Assembly (NCBI GenBank): GCA_036276115.1
Contig: DATBEM010000207.1
Span: forward strand, 1 to 64,000
Reading direction: 5' to 3'
Source of the DNA: Trebonia sp036276115
GTDB taxonomy: Bacteria > Actinomycetota > Actinomycetes > Streptosporangiales > Streptosporangiaceae
DNA: 64,000 bases
Part shown: positions 1 to 7,933 of the stretch, piece by piece
Layout of the letters: the number at the start of each line of letters is the position of its first letter
Numbering within the stretch: the first letter of the stretch is position 1
Notes under the pieces: model-generated
Seen by the model: only the letters and a program-made list of their open reading frames with translations
Databases searched by the model: none
What the model was told of the DNA's origin: nothing
Position numbers and translations under genes: made by a program

Positions 1-145
1 TTGAACCCCCGCCCGTTGAACCCCCGGCCGCCGGGTCCGGGGCTGGCGCTCCCGGGGATCCGGAAGGCACGGCGGCGGCTTCGTCTCACGTTAATCTCCG
101 TCCAGGCGCGGCATGCTGTTGCTTGTCGCTTGGCTTCTCTGCTTG

Positions 146-158
146 TTGCTGTTATCAG
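146..158 (+). repeat. Dispersed AT-rich motif, copy 1
   Basis: Exact TTGCTGTTATCAG core. The 5' flank (GCTTG) differs from the usual GCTTC, and I see no strong hairpin before it. There is no recognisable gene on either side. Confidence 0.85.
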
Positions 159-471
159 AGACCGTGACCGAGGATGCCTCGGGGCAGACAGCGCCAGGCG
201 GGCTGCCCCGGCGGCGAGGGCCACTGATGAGATCCCGCACGGCGCTGGCCCCGGCCACGAGCGAGACGACTACCGCGCCCCGGGCGAGCGCGGGCGGCAG
301 GAGCTCGCAGGCCAGGGCCACCAGTGAGTAGACCGCGAGCGGCAGCTCCGCTCGGCGGGCCCGGCGCCGAGCGCTTCCGGCAGGCCCTGCTCGCGGTGAT
401 CGCGCCAGCCGGGTGACCGGCACCCTAGCCGATGATGCCGTGCGCGGGAACCTGCCTGCCCTTGCCGCTTC

Positions 472-484
472 TTGCTGTTATCAG
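472..484 (+). repeat. Dispersed AT-rich motif, copy 2
   Basis: Exact core with the extended flank GCTTC directly upstream. It lies 75 bp before the broken HMGL-like gene, 326 bp after copy 1 and in the same orientation. Confidence 0.9.
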
Positions 485-559
485 CCATGCCCGGGGAAAT
501 GGCCGGCCGGCCATTGACTGCCCGGAAAATACGCATTCGGCAGGTATACGTAAAGTGCC

Positions 560-1406
560 ATGGATGCACGTAATTGGTCAGTGCCGGCGATGCGGCTGGC
601 GCGGGAACAGGGGGCGATCTCCGGGGCGGACGGGCCGCGCCACGTGGTATTCGCCGCGGGCTTCCCCTCGGTGTGCGCGCAGGAGCTCGCGGCGACGCGC
701 CAGGTCGCCCTGGAAACGCAGGGCTCGGTGAGCCCGGCGGCGATCTGCCGGGGCACGGCGGCGGACGTGCGGCTGGCCCTGAGCGCGGTCCGCGGCGCGG
801 CGCACGGGCGGGGTGATGCTCATCGTCGCGGCCTCGGGCTGGCCAACACCCTGGCCGCGCTGGAGGGCGGGGCGCGGGTGGCGGCCTGCTCCTGGCTGGG
901 CATGGCCGAGCGCAGCGGCATGGTGGCCACCGAGCAGCTGCTGTTCCTGCTGGCCCACGACCCGGCCAAGGCCGCGCAGGTCCTGGGGCCGGGCTGCGAG
1001 CCCTGGTGGACGGCGCCGGACCTCACCCGGCTGCCCGGGATCGCCCGGATGGTGTCGGCCGAGACCGGCGTCCCGGTCACCGTCACCACGCCGATCGTGG
1101 GCGCCGGGGTCGCCACGATCTCTACCGGCACCCCGTTCACGCACCCGCAGACGTTCCGGCCCTACGACCCCCAAGCAGCACCTGGTCCTGGCCCCGACCG
1201 TGGTCCTGACCCACCTGGCGAGCCAGCGGGTGCTGCGCGCGGTCGCCGAGCGCCTCGGGCACGGCCTGGACCCGGCCCAGGCCCGCGCGGCCCTGGCCTG
1301 GGTCAAGGACCGCGCCTACCGGCTCGGCCAGGCCATCGTCCCCGACGCCGACTTCGCCACCTACCTCGATGGCCTCACCGCCGCCACCACCGCGCCCGCG
1401 CCCTGA
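560..1406 (+). pseudogene. Decayed HMGL/2-isopropylmalate synthase-like gene
   Basis: The reading frame from 560 contains pieces typical of the DRE-TIM metallolyase family (2-isopropylmalate, homocitrate and related synthases): AGFPSV, an ICRG-TAADV segment, then RGLGLANTLAALEGGA and the GMAERSG loop. About 100 residues of barrel expected between the ADV and GLGLANT segments are missing, and so is the N-terminal metal-binding TLREG region. Near 1169-1173 a run of five C shifts the frame. The family-like tail (LTHLASQRVLRAVAERLGH, YLDGL) continues in the frame ending at 1406. This looks like an internal deletion plus a frameshift. Without the shift the frame runs on to 2161 as proline/arginine-rich nonsense. 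The YrdC-like gene starts 12 bp downstream, so the two were probably one operon. Family assignment is by motif recall; the exact substrate is unknown. Confidence 0.6.
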
Positions 1407-1418
1407 AGGGACCTCCCC

Positions 1419-2081
1419 ATGCCGGCCACCGCCCGGCTCGAGACCGACACCGCCGCCGAGGCCCTGGCCGGCGGCCGGGCCGCCATCTTGCCCAACCCCA
1501 GCCCGCTGACCTACGTCGTGGCCGCCACCAGCCCCCGCGCCGTCAACGACGCCAAGGCCCGGCCGGACGGCCAGAACGTTGCCCTGCGGGTCCACGGCGA
1601 CACCACCTGGGCCAGCGTCAGACCCGCCCTGGAGCTGGAGCCCGCCGCCCTCGGCCGGGCGCTGGCCCTGCTCCGGGCCGAACTGGTCACCCTCCTGGTG
1701 CCCGTGCGCGCCAGCGCGCCGCTACCGGCCTGGGCACTGCCCGCCCTGCTCGATGGACACCTGCTGCTCTTCGGCGCCCGCTGGCGGCCCCTGGCCGCAC
1801 TGCTGGCGCGCTTCCCGCGCCTGTACGTCAGCAGCGCCAACCGCACCGGGCAGGCCCCGGCGGCCACCGCCGCCCGGGCCGCGGCGATGTTCGGGCCCGG
1901 CACCCCCGTCACGGACGCCGACCACGCGCGCGACGCCGGCGCCGCCCACGCGGCCACCACCATGCTGCGCATCGCCCCCGACGGCGCCCTGGCGCACGTC
2001 CGCCACGGGGCCCAGGACCAGGCGCACGGGGCAGGCCCCGGCCGCTACCTGGACTGGCTGCGCGGGGACGGCTCGCGCTGA
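1419..2081 (+). CDS. YrdC/Sua5-family protein
   Basis: 220 residues with the YrdC (Sua5/YciO/YrdC/YwlC) fold signature: LPNPSPLTYVVAAT near residue 24, a KARPDGQNVAL segment (the usual KxR nucleotide-binding site) near 50, and YVSSANRTGQAPA near 139. Classical members make threonylcarbamoyl-AMP for tRNA t6A. This protein is short, lacks the C-terminal Sua5 domain and sits beside a decayed synthase gene and a LanC remnant. It is therefore more likely a specialised paralogue than the housekeeping enzyme. The reading frame is intact. Motif copy 3 lies 41 bp past its stop. Confidence 0.7.
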   Translation: MPATARLETDTAAEALAGGRAAILPNPSPLTYVVAATSPRAVNDAKARPDGQNVALRVHGDTTWASVRPALELEPAALGRALALLRAELVTLLVPVRASAPLPAWALPALLDGHLLLFGARWRPLAALLARFPRLYVSSANRTGQAPAATAARAAAMFGPGTPVTDADHARDAGAAHAATTMLRIAPDGALAHVRHGAQDQAHGAGPGRYLDWLRGDGSR

Positions 2082-2121
2082 CGCGGGGACGGCTGATTCC
2101 CGCCGCCCGCGCAGCCGGCTT

Positions 2122-2134
2122 TTGCTGTTATCAG
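2122..2134 (+). repeat. Dispersed AT-rich motif, copy 3
   Basis: Exact core with flank GCTT. It lies 4 nt after a CGGCTG/CAGCCG inverted repeat (2090-2117) and 41 bp downstream of the YrdC-like gene. It forms a close pair with copy 4, 62 bp apart. Confidence 0.9.
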
Positions 2135-2183
2135 TGGCAGGCCGGGTCCGGCGGGCGGTGACCGGGGACCGCGCTCGCGCATC

Positions 2184-2196
2184 TTGCTGTTATCAG
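2184..2196 (+). repeat. Dispersed AT-rich motif, copy 4
   Basis: Exact core. It follows a short GCGGT/ACCGC inverted repeat (2155-2172) by 11 nt. It lies 35 bp past the 3' end of the minus-strand LanC-like fragment. Confidence 0.9.
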
Positions 2197-2230
2197 TTGT
2201 CCCGCAGGCGGGGCCCCCGGCCGGGACCGC

Positions 2231-2788
2231 TCACGGCCCGGGGGCGGGCGGCGCGTGGTCGGGCCACGCGATCGCGTGGCCGGGGTCGCGGCCGGCCTGG
2301 AGGCGGGCGTGGCCCAGCAGCTCGCGGATGATGCCCGCGTTGCCCATGGCCCAGCCGGTGCGCGGGGCCAGCTCGGGCGGGGTGGCGCGGTGCTCGTGGT
2401 TGCTCCAGCGGGCGCCAGCCGCGTCGGTGGCGGCGCGGGCCGCGAGGTCGGCCGCCAGGACGGCCGCGAACGGGAGGCCGTCGCCCTGCTCGGCCTGCCG
2501 GTCGCACGCCAGGGCGAGGATCCCGGCGGTGCCGCAGCAGCGGCCGCTGTTGTCCCAGAAGCCGGGCCGCCGCCGGGGCAGGCCCGAGGCAGTGACGGTG
2601 CGCCAGCAGCGGTCGGCCAGGACTGCCCCGGCGGGGTCGCCGGCCACCTGCCCGAGCAGGCGGAACGCCTGGGCGCCGCCGGCCGGGCCATGGCACCAGC
2701 GGTAGCTGTAGCGCTCGATCCGCCCGGGCCGGTGCTGCGGGTCCGAATGCGGCACCAGGAAACGGCGAGCGTTCCGGCCACCGGGCAC
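2231..2788 (-). pseudogene. LanC-like cyclase, C-terminal fragment
   Basis: 185 residues matching only the last part of LanC-type lanthionine cyclases or LanC-like proteins. RWCHGPAG (residues 30-37, first zinc Cys) is followed by GRCCGTAG (82-89, second zinc Cys; the usual following His is Cys here) and a C-terminal TGWAMGNAGI segment near 147. Full-length family members are about 400 residues, so the N-terminal half of the alpha/alpha barrel is missing. The ATG at 2788 sits against motif copy 5. No precursor peptide or dehydratase gene is nearby, which argues for a remnant. I call it a pseudogene, although the remaining frame is open and could be translated. Confidence 0.65.
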
Positions 2789-2793
2789 GCTTC

Positions 2794-2806
2794 TTGCTGT
2801 TATCAG
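2794..2806 (+). repeat. Dispersed AT-rich motif, copy 5
   Basis: Exact core with GCTTC flank. It lies 3 nt after an imperfect hairpin (GCGT-CCGG / CCGG-ACGC, 2769-2790) that overlaps the 5' end of the LanC-like fragment. Copy 6 follows 52 bp later. Confidence 0.9.
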
Positions 2807-2845
2807 GGGTTAGTCGAGTGCGGGGGCCAGGCGGGCCGCCGCTTC

Positions 2846-2858
2846 TTGCTGTTATCAG
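2846..2858 (+). repeat. Dispersed AT-rich motif, copy 6
   Basis: Exact core with GCTTC flank. On the minus strand its end supplies the TGA stop (2855-2857) of the coiled-coil gene, followed directly by an in-frame TAA. Confidence 0.92.
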
Positions 2859-5023
2859 GCGGAGGGCTGGCTGCCGAAGACGGCGCGCATCTTCTCCAGG
2901 TGCACGGCCACGCCGTCGCGCTGCTTGGTCAGCTCGTCGAGCTCGCGCTGGATGGTCGCGCGCCGGTCGTCCGCGCTGGCCTCGGCGGCGGTGAGGGCCT
3001 TGCGGGCCTTCTCCTTCGCCTTGGCGAGGATCTCGGTCGCCGCCTGCCTGGCCTCGGTCACGATGGCCTCGGCCCGCTTCTCGGCGTCGGCGCGGGCCTG
3101 CTCGCTCTGCGTGCGGGCCTCAGCGGCCTGCTTGTCGGCCTCGGCGGCGCGCTTCTCGGCCTCCTGGACCATCTTGCGGGTGGCCGCCTGGGTGGTCTCG
3201 AGCTGCTCGGCCTCCTGGCGCTCGGACGCCTCCCGGCGGGCGGCCAGCTCGACTTCCCACTCAGCCGCCGCCTGGGAGCGCAGCGACTCGCTTTCCTCCA
3301 TGAAGCGCTGGACCTTGGCCCGCAGCTCGTCGGCCTTGCGCCGGGCGTCGGCGATGACGTCGTCGTGCTCGCGCTTGCCCGCCGCCTTCAGCTGCGCGAG
3401 CTCCCGCTCGGCGGCGGCCCGCAGCGCGGCGCTCTCCCGCTCGCCCGCCGCCCGCCGGGCGGCGATGTCCTGGTCAGCCGCGGCCAGCCGCTCGGCGGCC
3501 TCCCGCTCGGCCCCGGAGATCATCTCCTCGGCCTGGCCGGACGCGCTGGAGACGACCTCGTCGGACTGCTGGACGGCATTGGCCCGGGTTGCCTCGGCTG
3601 ACCGCTCGGCACTCGCCAGCACGTCCTGGGCGGCGGCGCGCAGCTCGGCGCCCTCGGCCCGCGCCGCCGCCCGTAGTTCCTCGGCCTCCAGGGCGCCTTC
3701 CTCGCGGACGCCAGTGGCATCGGCGCTGGCTTGCGCCCGGACCCGGTCAGCGTCCTGCTCGGCGGCCGCCCGCGCCTCCTGCGCCTGGGCCTGGGCCGCC
3801 TGGCGGGTGGCCTCGGCGTCGGCCAGGATCGCCGCGACGCTCCCCTCGGCCTGCTCCCGCGCGGCCTGCAGGAGCTGCTCGATCCGCTCGGTGACCGGTC
3901 CTTCAAGCTCCCGCAGCCGGTGCCGGGCCTCGGCCAGCTCCCGCTGGGCGGCCAGGGCCTCCTTCTGGTACTGGCGCAGGTCGGCCGTCAGCTGCCGGAC
4001 CTGGTCGTCGCCGGAGCGGCGGCCCTCGTCGCGCGGGCTGGCCAGCCGCGGGCCGCTGTCGCGCAGGCCCGCTTCCCGCGTGCCCGGGCCTTGCGGGCCG
4101 GGCTCCCGGAGGCCGGGCTCGCGCAGGCCGGATTCCCGCGAGCCAGCATCACGGACGCCCGGGTCGCGCAGCGCCGGGCCAGCCGCCCGGCGGCCCGCGT
4201 CCCGCGGGCCGCCGTCGCGGCGGCCACCGCCATCGCGGTGCCCGTTGCCGTCCCAGTGCCCGCTGCCGTCCCGGTGCCCGCCGTCGCGCGGGCCGCTGCC
4301 GTCCCGGTGCCCGGCCTCACGGTGGGCCCCCTCGCGGGGACCGCCGTCCCTGAGCCCGGCCCCGTCCCGCAGCCCGCTGCCGTCCCTGGGCCCGCTGCCG
4401 TCCCTGGGAGCACCGCCGTCCCTGGGGCTGCCCTGGTCCCGCAGGGGGGCGCCGTCCCGGGGCTCGCCCTCGCGGTCGCGCGGGTCCCGCAGCGCCTCGC
4501 GGCGCTGGCCCGGCCCGGCGGGCAGGCCGGTCCCGCCGGGGTCGCGCGGCCGGTACCGGGGCTGGTCGCGCCGCGGGTAGCCGCCGCCGTCGCGGGGGCC
4601 GAACGGGCCAGGGTCGCGCGGGTCGCGGGGATCACGCGGGTCACGGGGGGCGGCCGGGTCGCGCGGGTCGCGCCGCCCCGGCTCGCGGCGGCCGTAGCCG
4701 GCCAGCTCGTCGCGCCGGTAGCCGTCGGCGTCCTCGCGGGCGAAGCCGTCGCGCGGGTCGCGGCCGTAGCCATCGTGCCCGTACCCGTTGCCCGTCCCGG
4801 GCCCGGCCTCGCGCTCATCGAGGGCCTCGTCACTCAGGCCGCGCTCATCGGGGTCACGGTCGGCGGGGTCGCGCTCCGGGGACTCGGCGGGCCGGTGCCG
4901 GGGCGTGCGCACGGGCAGCCCGCCCGCACCGGGGTGCGGGGCCGTCGTGGCGGGCTGGGGACCGCCCTGGGGCTGGGGGGCACTGGCATCGGAGCGCGCG
5001 CCGTCCCACTCGCGATGCCTCAT
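2855..5023 (-). CDS. Long coiled-coil, filament/polarity-type protein
   Basis: 722 residues. Residues 1 to about 330 are low-complexity, dominated by RDP, RDG and RDGSG repeats with G and P, and are predicted disordered. From about 335 to 715 there is a continuous Ala/Glu/Arg/Gln-rich heptad coiled coil without catalytic motifs. This architecture resembles the actinobacterial Scy/FilP type of DivIVA-partner or cellulose-binding-like coiled-coil proteins, which organise polar growth at hyphal tips. That role is inferred from shape, not specific motifs. An RBS (GGAGGG) precedes the ATG. The stop codon lies inside motif copy 6 and is a tandem TGA TAA. The gene is alone on its strand, with a 676 bp gene-free region upstream. 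Confidence 0.75.
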   Translation of the reverse strand: MRHREWDGARSDASAPQPQGGPQPATTAPHPGAGGLPVRTPRHRPAESPERDPADRDPDERGLSDEALDEREAGPGTGNGYGHDGYGRDPRDGFAREDADGYRRDELAGYGRREPGRRDPRDPAAPRDPRDPRDPRDPGPFGPRDGGGYPRRDQPRYRPRDPGGTGLPAGPGQRREALRDPRDREGEPRDGAPLRDQGSPRDGGAPRDGSGPRDGSGLRDGAGLRDGGPREGAHREAGHRDGSGPRDGGHRDGSGHWDGNGHRDGGGRRDGGPRDAGRRAAGPALRDPGVRDAGSRESGLREPGLREPGPQGPGTREAGLRDSGPRLASPRDEGRRSGDDQVRQLTADLRQYQKEALAAQRELAEARHRLRELEGPVTERIEQLLQAAREQAEGSVAAILADAEATRQAAQAQAQEARAAAEQDADRVRAQASADATGVREEGALEAEELRAAARAEGAELRAAAQDVLASAERSAEATRANAVQQSDEVVSSASGQAEEMISGAEREAAERLAAADQDIAARRAAGERESAALRAAAERELAQLKAAGKREHDDVIADARRKADELRAKVQRFMEESESLRSQAAAEWEVELAARREASERQEAEQLETTQAATRKMVQEAEKRAAEADKQAAEARTQSEQARADAEKRAEAIVTEARQAATEILAKAKEKARKALTAAEASADDRRATIQRELDELTKQRDGVAVHLEKMRAVFGSQPSA

Positions 5024-5261
5024 GTCCCTCCGCTTCCTGGCCGATTGCCCGCCCGCAAATGCGGCTAGGACTTCCAGGGTAATGCCCCGCCGCCATCATG
5101 GGCCCGATCGAAGGTAAGGCGATCGCCCCGTCACCGCCAGCGGCGCCCCGCAGCCGGGTCGCGCCGCACGCCAGCCGCCAGTGCCCGGGGGCAAAATGAC
5201 GGCCCGGCAACGGGAGAGCGGCCAGCCGCCTCCGCCCGCGCGGCGCGCGGGTGACCAGCGG

Positions 5262-5350
5262 TTATCCACAAGAACTGTGGAAATCTTGTGGGCAATGGCG
5301 TGCGCCACGCCGGCGCGGCCTGTGGCTAGCGGGCCGGAAACGGTGGACAA
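5262..5350. promoter_or_regulatory. DnaA-box-like cluster
   Basis: TTATCCACA (5262-5270) is a perfect consensus DnaA box. The opposing TGTGGAAAT (5276-5284, reverse ATTTCCACA) is a near match. GGTGGACAA (5342-5350, reverse TTGTCCACC) is one base off the actinobacterial box TTGTCCACA. Three sites in 90 bp is more than expected in GC-rich DNA, but far fewer than in a streptomycete-type oriC, and dnaA/dnaN are not adjacent. It could be a DnaA-titration or DnaA-regulated promoter site. Confidence 0.4.
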
Positions 5351-5531
5351 CGGCCGCCCGGCTGTGCCTAAGTGCCCCTCAGCGAGCCTGCTACCTGGGC
5401 GAACGCGATGCGGATGGGCAACGGGACGGTGGACCGGCCCGGCGGGAAGCGGTTGCGCGCTGTCCTGGCCAGATCCGTCACCCTTCACGGGCCCTCCGCC
5501 TCCCCGTGGGCCGGCCCGCGGCCCGCCCAGC

Positions 5532-5580
5532 GTTTCAGCGACGGGCCCTCCCGGCCTGCGCTGCCAGGTGTTTCAGCGAC
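5532..5580 (+). repeat. Two 11-bp direct repeats
   Basis: GTTTCAGCGAC occurs at 5532-5542 and 5570-5580, 38 bp apart. Related CTTTCAG and CTTCAGCGA sequences follow at 5581 and 5658. They lie upstream of the ricin-lectin gene and may be regulator-binding sites. Confidence 0.4.
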
Positions 5581-5699
5581 CTTTCAGCCGCTTTTCCGGG
5601 CCCCGCGCGAAGCTCATAGCGCTGGCCGGAACGTAGTGAGGCGCCTTCGGCCAGTGACCTTCAGCGAAGCCTCACGCAAGAGAACCGGGGAAGCAAGTC

Positions 5700-6227
5700 A
5701 TGAGCAAGCTCAAGCGAGCGCTGGCGCTCTCAGTTACGGGACTGGCGATCATCGGCGGCGCCGCCGTGGCCGGCACGACGCAGGCGAACGCCTCGGCCGG
5801 CAACGAGATGGCCGTCTGGAACGGCGCCCACAACCACTGCCTCGACAACGACACCACCAACGCCCAGAACCTCCAGATGTGGAACTGCACCGGCGGGGCC
5901 GAGCAGCACTGGCTCGAGGGCTTCAACACCACCACCGGCCTGTTCACCTTCCGCAACGCGAACACCGGCAACTGCATCACCTCCCCGCCCGCCGGGGCCG
6001 GGGCGGCCCAGGTGACGCTGGGCTCCTGCGACGCGGCGGACGCCCGCCAGCAGTGGGACGTCTTCGCCGCCGACAACCCGACCGGCGGCCCCGGCTGGTA
6101 CGACGTGTGGGAGAGCACGACCGAGCCTGGCTACTGCCTGCGGGCGCCGAGCGTCGCCAACGGCACCCACCTGGAGACCTGGCCGTGCGACAGCAACGTC
6201 AGCTACGAGCGGTTCATCCAGCAGTAG
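5700..6227 (+). CDS. Secreted ricin-B-type lectin domain protein
   Basis: 175 residues. A Sec signal peptide (Lys-rich n-region, hydrophobic core, cleavage near ANA-SA around residue 32) is followed by one beta-trefoil domain. It has the repeated C-LD/QxW pattern of ricin-B lectins: HNHCLDND, QMWNCTGGAEQHW, NCITSP, QQWDVFA, YCLRAP, LETWPCD. No catalytic domain is attached. It is probably an exported carbohydrate-binding protein, and its neighbour is a secreted GH6 cellulase. A GGGGAAG RBS lies 7 nt before the ATG. A strong hairpin follows the gene. Confidence 0.85.
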   Translation: MSKLKRALALSVTGLAIIGGAAVAGTTQANASAGNEMAVWNGAHNHCLDNDTTNAQNLQMWNCTGGAEQHWLEGFNTTTGLFTFRNANTGNCITSPPAGAGAAQVTLGSCDAADARQQWDVFAADNPTGGPGWYDVWESTTEPGYCLRAPSVANGTHLETWPCDSNVSYERFIQQ

Positions 6228-6293
6228 GCACCACCCCTGACCCCGCGGGGACGGGGACGCCGCCGAGGACGGAGTGACCTCGCGCGGAACTGG

Positions 6294-6324
6294 GGCTGGC
6301 TCCCGGGACGGGCGGGAGCCAGCC
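6294..6324 (+). terminator. Hairpin terminator after the lectin gene
   Basis: Perfect 12-bp stem GGCTGGCTCCCG / CGGGAGCCAGCC with a 7-nt loop, 67 bp past the lectin stop. There is no T-tract, as is usual for actinobacterial terminators. Confidence 0.65.
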
Positions 6325-6363
6325 TCGGCTCATGCCCGCCCGCGCGGAGCGGGGCACGACTGC

Positions 6364-6375
6364 TAAACCGGTTTA
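6364..6375. promoter_or_regulatory. LacI-type operator-like palindrome before GH6
   Basis: Perfect 12-bp palindrome TAAACCGGTTTA with a central CG, the general form of LacI/GalR-family operators. It is 76 bp upstream of the cellulase start, in an AT-rich patch that probably holds the promoter. No LacI-family regulator gene is in the window. Confidence 0.5.
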
Positions 6376-6450
6376 TTGACCGGCGCATATCCCGCTGTTA
6401 GCGTCATGTCCAGAAATGGCCATAACGCCCCTCGACGTCGCGGGAGTCCC

Positions 6451-7818
6451 ATGCGCATTATCTCGGCGAGCCGCCTGCTGCGGCCGGCATCGGTCGCGGC
6501 CGCGCTGCTGGCGGCCCTCATCACCGGATCAGCGGCGGCCATCCCGGCCGTCGCGGCGCCCGCCGGGCAAGCCGCCCCGGCGGCGGGCACGCCGGCCCGG
6601 GGCGTGACCCCCGGCACCCGGATGTTCGTCCCCCCGCCGACGGCGGGCGCCCCCCAGCAGGCCCTGGCGCTGCTCAAGGCGCGTGACCTCAAGGACGCGG
6701 CGCGGCTGGCCGAGATGGAGGCCTACCCCCGGGCCGCCTGGTTCACCAGCGGGACCCCCGCCCAGGTCCAGTCGCAGGTCCGGCAGACGATGGCGCAGGC
6801 GGCGCTCGAGCGGGCGGTGCCGGTCCTGGTCGCCTACGACATCCCCGGCCGGGACTGCGCCCAGTACTCGGCCGGCGGCGCGCTCACCGAGGCCGACTAC
6901 GACGCGTGGATCAGCGCCTTCGCGGCCGGGATCGGCCACGGCCGGGCGGTGGTCATCCTGGAGCCGGACGCGCTCGGCAACCTCCCGTCGGGTTGCGGCG
7001 GGCCGACCGCGACGTACCCGTTCACCGACGACGAGCGCTACGCGGAGATCCAGGCGGCCGTCACCGCGCTGGAGGCCCAGCCGGGCGTGAGCGTCTACCT
7101 TGACGGCACCCACAGCGCCTGGCAGTCAGTCGGCACCATGGCCCAGCGGCTGCTGGCGGCCGGGGTGCAGGGGGCGCAGGGGTTCTACGTCAACGTGTCG
7201 AACTACCAGCCCAACCCCCAGCTCACCGACTACGGGACGTGGATCTCGGACTGCATCGCGATGGTGACCGACCCGGCCAACCCCGACTACGGGAACCCGG
7301 GCGCGTGCGCCAGCCAGTACTACCCGGCGACCCCGTCGGACTTCAGCACCTGGGGCCTGACCACCGCCTGGTACGCCCAGAACATGGACGGCGCGGTCGC
7401 CTCGGCCCACTTCGTCATCGACACCAGCCGCAACGGCGACGGCGACAACAGCATGGCGGCCTACGCGCAGGCCCCGTACGACCAGCCCGCGCCGGTGATC
7501 GCGGCGCTCGTGACCGGTAACTGGTGCAACCCGCCCGGGTCGGGCCTGGGCCTGCGGCCAACCGACTCGACCGGCGTCCCGCTGCTGGACGCCTACCTGT
7601 GGGTCAAGACCCCGGGCCAGTCCGACGGCCAGTGCGACGCGGCCGGCGGGGTGCGGGCCTGGGACTACGGCGCCTACAGCCAGCCCGGCTGGCCGGCCGA
7701 CGCCGCCGGCCAGGCCACGTTCGACCCGCTGTGGGGCCTCGACGACCCGGCCGCGGGCGCCTGGTTCCCCCAGCAGGCGCTGCAGCTGGCGCAGGACGCC
7801 AGCCCGGCGCTCCCGTAG
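6451..7818 (+). CDS. Secreted glycoside hydrolase family 6 (cellulase)
   Basis: 455 residues from the ATG at 6451, chosen for the GGGAG RBS and a proper signal peptide (MRIISASRLLRP then a hydrophobic core). Upstream in-frame ATGs at 6376 and 6406 lack both. GH6 hallmarks in order: YDIPGRDCAQYSAGG, VVILEPDALG, VYLDGTHSAW, GFYVNVSNY, FVIDTSRNGDG, WCNPPGSGLG and an LWVKTPGQSDGQC loop. The enzyme should cleave beta-1,4-glucan outside the cell by inversion; endo versus exo action cannot be told from sequence alone. There is no carbohydrate-binding module, but a lectin is encoded next door. An operator-like palindrome lies upstream. Confidence 0.92.
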   Translation: MRIISASRLLRPASVAAALLAALITGSAAAIPAVAAPAGQAAPAAGTPARGVTPGTRMFVPPPTAGAPQQALALLKARDLKDAARLAEMEAYPRAAWFTSGTPAQVQSQVRQTMAQAALERAVPVLVAYDIPGRDCAQYSAGGALTEADYDAWISAFAAGIGHGRAVVILEPDALGNLPSGCGGPTATYPFTDDERYAEIQAAVTALEAQPGVSVYLDGTHSAWQSVGTMAQRLLAAGVQGAQGFYVNVSNYQPNPQLTDYGTWISDCIAMVTDPANPDYGNPGACASQYYPATPSDFSTWGLTTAWYAQNMDGAVASAHFVIDTSRNGDGDNSMAAYAQAPYDQPAPVIAALVTGNWCNPPGSGLGLRPTDSTGVPLLDAYLWVKTPGQSDGQCDAAGGVRAWDYGAYSQPGWPADAAGQATFDPLWGLDDPAAGAWFPQQALQLAQDASPALP

Positions 7819-7933
7819 CGGCCCCGGGGCCGGGGGGCGGCGCGGGCAAGGTCCGCCCCCCGGCCAGGCCGGGCGCGAGGGTACCCGGGCCGGGCGTGGC
7901 CGGGCCGGCCGCGATGCCGGTAGCCTCGCGTCC

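Larger units (their letters stand above)
1..559. other. Gene-poor left end with two motif copies
   Basis: No convincing gene is visible here. Open frames exist on both strands (for example minus 91-423, whose middle is hydrophobic, and plus 113-331, which starts with a leucine-rich stretch), but each runs through the AT-rich repeated motif. None resembles a family I know. The stretch carries copies of the dispersed motif at 146 and 472. It is probably intergenic or decayed sequence. Confidence 0.4.
5024..5699. other. 676 bp gene-free divergent region
   Basis: This region lies between the divergent coiled-coil and ricin-lectin genes. It contains DnaA-box-like sites near 5262-5350 and two 11-bp direct repeats at 5532 and 5570. 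No ORF here looks real. It presumably carries both promoters. Confidence 0.55.

Noticed and set aside
113..331. ORF starting with a leucine-rich signal-like stretch
   Set aside because: It runs straight through motif copy 1, then becomes Arg/Pro/Ala-rich without similarity to anything. No RBS.
2925..4580. Long plus-strand Ser/Arg-rich ORF opposite the coiled-coil gene
   Set aside because: It is the antisense shadow of the Ala/Glu/Arg heptads and RDG repeats. No start signal or homology.
5262..5350. Replication origin
   Set aside because: Only three DnaA-box-like sites and no dnaA, dnaN, gyrB or recF nearby. Kept only as a DnaA-site candidate.
5096..5640. Several ORFs on both strands in the gene-free region upstream of the lectin
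   Set aside because: Compositionally random in GC-rich DNA, overlapping one another and the DnaA-like sites. No recognisable domain.
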